Origin: Tenebrio molitor
Taxonomy: Eukaryota > Arthropoda > Insecta > Coleoptera > Tenebrionidae
Length of the DNA stretch: 64,000 nucleotides
NCBI RefSeq assembly: GCF_963966145.1
Contig: NC_091050.1
Location: 15,190,001 to 15,254,000, forward strand
Direction of reading: 5' to 3'
This document shows, in pieces, positions 61,550 through 64,000 of the stretch (its first letter is position 1; the number at the start of each line of letters is the position of its first letter). The notes under the pieces are model-generated. The model did no database searches and had not been told where the DNA came from. It saw only the letters and a list, made by a program, of their open reading frames with translations. A program made the position numbers and the translations under genes.

Positions 61550-62703
61550 TGGCCGTTTGCACCGCAATGCTTAAGTACTGCTTAATTTAAGTTCTGCTTA
61601 AAATTGGAAATTTCGTTGCGCCGTCGCCTAAGCAATGCTTATATCTGTTTAAGCAGTGCTTAGTTTAAGCAGGCAAAATCGAGGGCTTAAATATTTTAAG
61701 CAATGCTAAGCGCAAAACATAATCACATTTTTATCGGCGGCGGCGCGGCGTTCAATGTTGGGTATTTAATTCAATGAGAAATAGAAACAATTAAATGAAT
61801 GTTTAAAATAAAGAGAAAAATATACATATTTAAAGGCGATTTGAACTGGATCTGAATATTCTACAAATAATTTAACTTGAATTTCATGGTGGAAGACACA
61901 AAAAGGACGAGTCCATAGCTTCTTTATTTTTCAACGAATTTAAACAAGTGATACATGAAATCAAATCGTTGAACAATACGAGGGTTGATTGGCAAGTTTC
62001 CGGAATAACAGTGAAAAGAACATCAATTTTATTTAAATTATATTTTATTTTTCGACATAATCCCCTCGAAGCTTAACACACTTGGTCCAACGTTTCTCCA
62101 GCTTTTCGATTCCCTCCCGGAAGTGTCTTTCTTCGAGATCTTCAAAATAAGTGTTAGCCGCATCGATCTCCTCATTCGACCGAAATCTCTTTCCAGCTAA
62201 ATTTTTTTTCAGTTTTGGAAAGAGATGAAAGTCCGAGGGAGCCAAATCAGGTGAACACGGTAATAACGTCAATTCCGTTATTTTTTGTTGGGCAACTGCC
62301 CTTGAATGAACAGGTGCATTGTCGTGGTAGAATAACACTTTTTTCTTGGTCATTACTGCATTTTTCCTGAAATGCTGTTTTCATCTTCTTGTGTCGTATT
62401 GGCCATTAATTGATTTCCCCCTCTCAAGATAATCAATTAGCAAAATTTCTCATCCATTTTAATTGTTGACAAGAAATCGCTAATCATTTCGACATTCAAA
62501 TGGCCCGCGTTCTCAATTTCATCAAAATTTCCCAAATATTAGTGGATTTTTACACTGTTGCCGCTATGCGCAATTCTTAAATTCAGCTTAACTAAGGTTT
62601 CTTAAATTGTTGACGGTGCAACGGTGAACTTTTTAAGCACGACTCAAAATTCAAGCAGTGCTTATCTATTCCCTGCTTAACGCCACAACGGTGCAATCGG
62701 CCA
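61550..62703. mobile_element. PIF/Harbinger-like MITE carrying a nested mariner fragment
   Basis: The ends are TGGCCGTTTGCACCG and, inverted, TGGCCGATTGCACCG, with TTA on the outside of both (61547-61549 and 62704-62706), a 3-bp target duplication as in PIF/Harbinger. Subterminal sequence is packed with TTAAGCA/TGCTTAA-type words, including CAAGCAGTGCTTA, on both sides. The host element has no transposase frame. A mariner copy (61979 to about 62355) sits in the middle. Confidence 0.6.
61979..62353 (-). pseudogene. Truncated mariner transposase, C-terminal third
   Basis: The minus-strand frame reads KKKVLFYHDNAPVH, then LLPCSPDLAPSDFHLFPKLK, then GKRFRSNEEIDAA and EGIEKLEKRWTKC, ending GDYVEK. 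HDNAP and SPDLAPSD carry the last two aspartates of the mariner DD34D catalytic triad, and the spacing between them is shortened at LLPCSPD. The right-hand terminus CGAGGGTTGATTGG lies at 61979, next to TA. The DNA-binding domain, first aspartate and left terminus are missing, so the copy is inactive. Confidence 0.85.
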
Positions 62704-62706
62704 TTA

Positions 62707-64000
62707 GTTTTTTAATTTTATTTTTAAATGTTTTTGAGTTATTAGTTACAAAAAAATTTGTACCTAACAATTGCGGGAAGAAATGTATACGTTAGGTAAA
62801 TAACTTACGCCCACGACTGAGGTGGGAGGACCAAGAAGTCGAAAAATGAAGAATCAAGTAGAACAAGGCAAGACGATTGGCACAAGATGGAAAATCTTGG
62901 AAAAGGAAGATATGGGAAATGTCACAGGACAATATTACACTGTGTTGTATTGTGTTACAAGATATAATTTATAATTAAGTCCTCGAGGACTTACTGATTA
63001 AATAAATAAATGAGTGAATTGAAAGAAAGAGTCTCAATTCCTGCAAGAATTTGGTCGGTGCTTCGAACAGCGGAGCCCCCTCGGTGGAATTATTTAATTG
63101 GATCGTTTGCAGCGGTGTCACCTCGCGAGGGCGAACATACGAGCAAACACGTCGCCGATGAAACACTATCGGATTGTTTGTCAAAGATATCCCTGAGTTT
63201 AGTCCGAAATTGGCGATCGCGGCGGCGATAAGGGAAAAAGAGCCTCATCACACCTTATTAGCTTAACAGAGGGATCGATAAATTGTCTCGGTACGTGTCG
63301 TATGGGGTATCTTTTATATCCGCCCTCCTCTGCTCGTAATACATCACATGTCGGTGTGGTATTAGCGATGGACAATCGTGACACTAACATTAATTAATTG
63401 AGAATGATAAACACACAAATGCTGCATTAGATAATTGAGGCAAGTCCCCCGTTTCGGCCGTCGAACACGTACTCCATCAGCTCCGGGCGGAGGTGTTGCG
63501 ACTTCCGCACAGATAACGATTACGCTATTTTTATTCGTAAATGCGCCAAGTCGTTAACCGCTTGATAAGTGGCGTCTCTCCTCCAATCCTGCCACCCTCG
63601 AATTTCCCGCATACCCTTACGGTCAGCGGGTGCGCTTCGCGGTGCACCTTTCAGGTTTCACATGATTGAAAATTTACCCCACAAGTGCCCAATTTGTTCG
63701 GCAAACGTTTCTTTGACGCTCGTAACGATCCCGCCTCGTTTACGGAAACTTCCCCAATTATGGCGGTAGTAAATTGTTGTTTTGGCAAAGCGGACGGTAC
63801 AGGGGGTTGTTCAGAAGTTGGCTCGTCAACACATTTTTGATACTATTCTGGTCATGTTAAAATTTTGCTTGCTTTAATTCTAACACACCCCATTACACAA
63901 CTGCACCGGAGAAAATACTCAGATAATTACATATTTATAAAAAATGTATAAATTACTCGTGGGATTTCCGCACTCGCTCGCACTTCGCGTTTGCAGTAAA
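62707..64000. other. Non-coding DNA to the right edge
   Basis: Only one AATTCCTGC core (63036-63044) and short open frames without family resemblance are seen. The GC content rises again from about 63420 to 63780. No exon with splice signals was recognised. Confidence 0.4.

Noticed and set aside
1..64000. CRISPR arrays, operons, ribosome binding sites, tRNA or rRNA genes
   Set aside because: The window is eukaryotic, with spliced genes throughout; no cloverleaf or rRNA-like sequence was recognised and no direct-repeat/spacer pattern exists.

Overview
The window is nuclear DNA of an insect, most likely a beetle or other holometabolan. Exons are short to medium with strongly G/C-ending codons, many introns are only about 50-60 bp, introns and intergenic DNA are AT-rich, and small TA-flanked inverted-repeat (MITE-like) elements are common. 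The order is inferred from style and gene content; no diagnostic marker is present.

Layout, left to right. (1) 1-841, minus: the first four coding exons of an inosine/uridine-preferring nucleoside hydrolase, cut by the window edge. (2) 1148-6995, plus: a complete KAP3 (kinesin-II accessory subunit) gene in 11 coding exons, head-to-head with gene 1 and tail-to-tail with gene 3. (3) 7738-19816, minus: hyd/UBR5, a giant HECT E3 ubiquitin ligase with UBA, RCC1-like, UBR-box, MLLE and HECT regions. (4) 32354-49672, plus: a FARP-type FERM-RhoGEF gene (Drosophila Cdep, vertebrate FARP1/2), about 1013 aa in its RhoGEF form. (5) 54246-54382 and 58771-58933: two exons of an unidentified plus-strand gene that continues beyond the window. 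The stretches 19.8-32.3 kb and 49.7-64 kb are repeat-rich intergenic or intronic DNA.

The most unusual feature lies inside gene 4. Just after the FERM-adjacent region, the splice donor at 36147 joins in frame to the RhoGEF exon at 47466. If that donor is ignored, the frame runs on into a roughly 9 kb, almost uninterrupted coding block ending at 45200, followed by about 2.1 kb of 3' UTR-like sequence with poly(A) signals. The locus therefore appears to encode two proteins with the same FERM head: a 1013-aa GEF, and a protein of about 3420 aa with a huge disordered, acidic and serine-rich tail and no GEF or PH domains. The tail holds several internal peptide repeats, and its entry uses two small candidate introns, exactly one of which must be removed.

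Repeats include TA-flanked MITEs, a hAT-like MITE with an 8-bp target duplication, a Harbinger-like element containing a mariner transposase fragment, a LINE fragment inside another inverted-repeat element, a decayed tandem array (51.4-52.6 kb), and an old repeat marked by 14 copies of the 9-mer AATTCCTGC between 53.4 and 63.1 kb. All exon boundaries come from reading splice signals, phases and protein similarity by eye; no alignment or transcript data were used.
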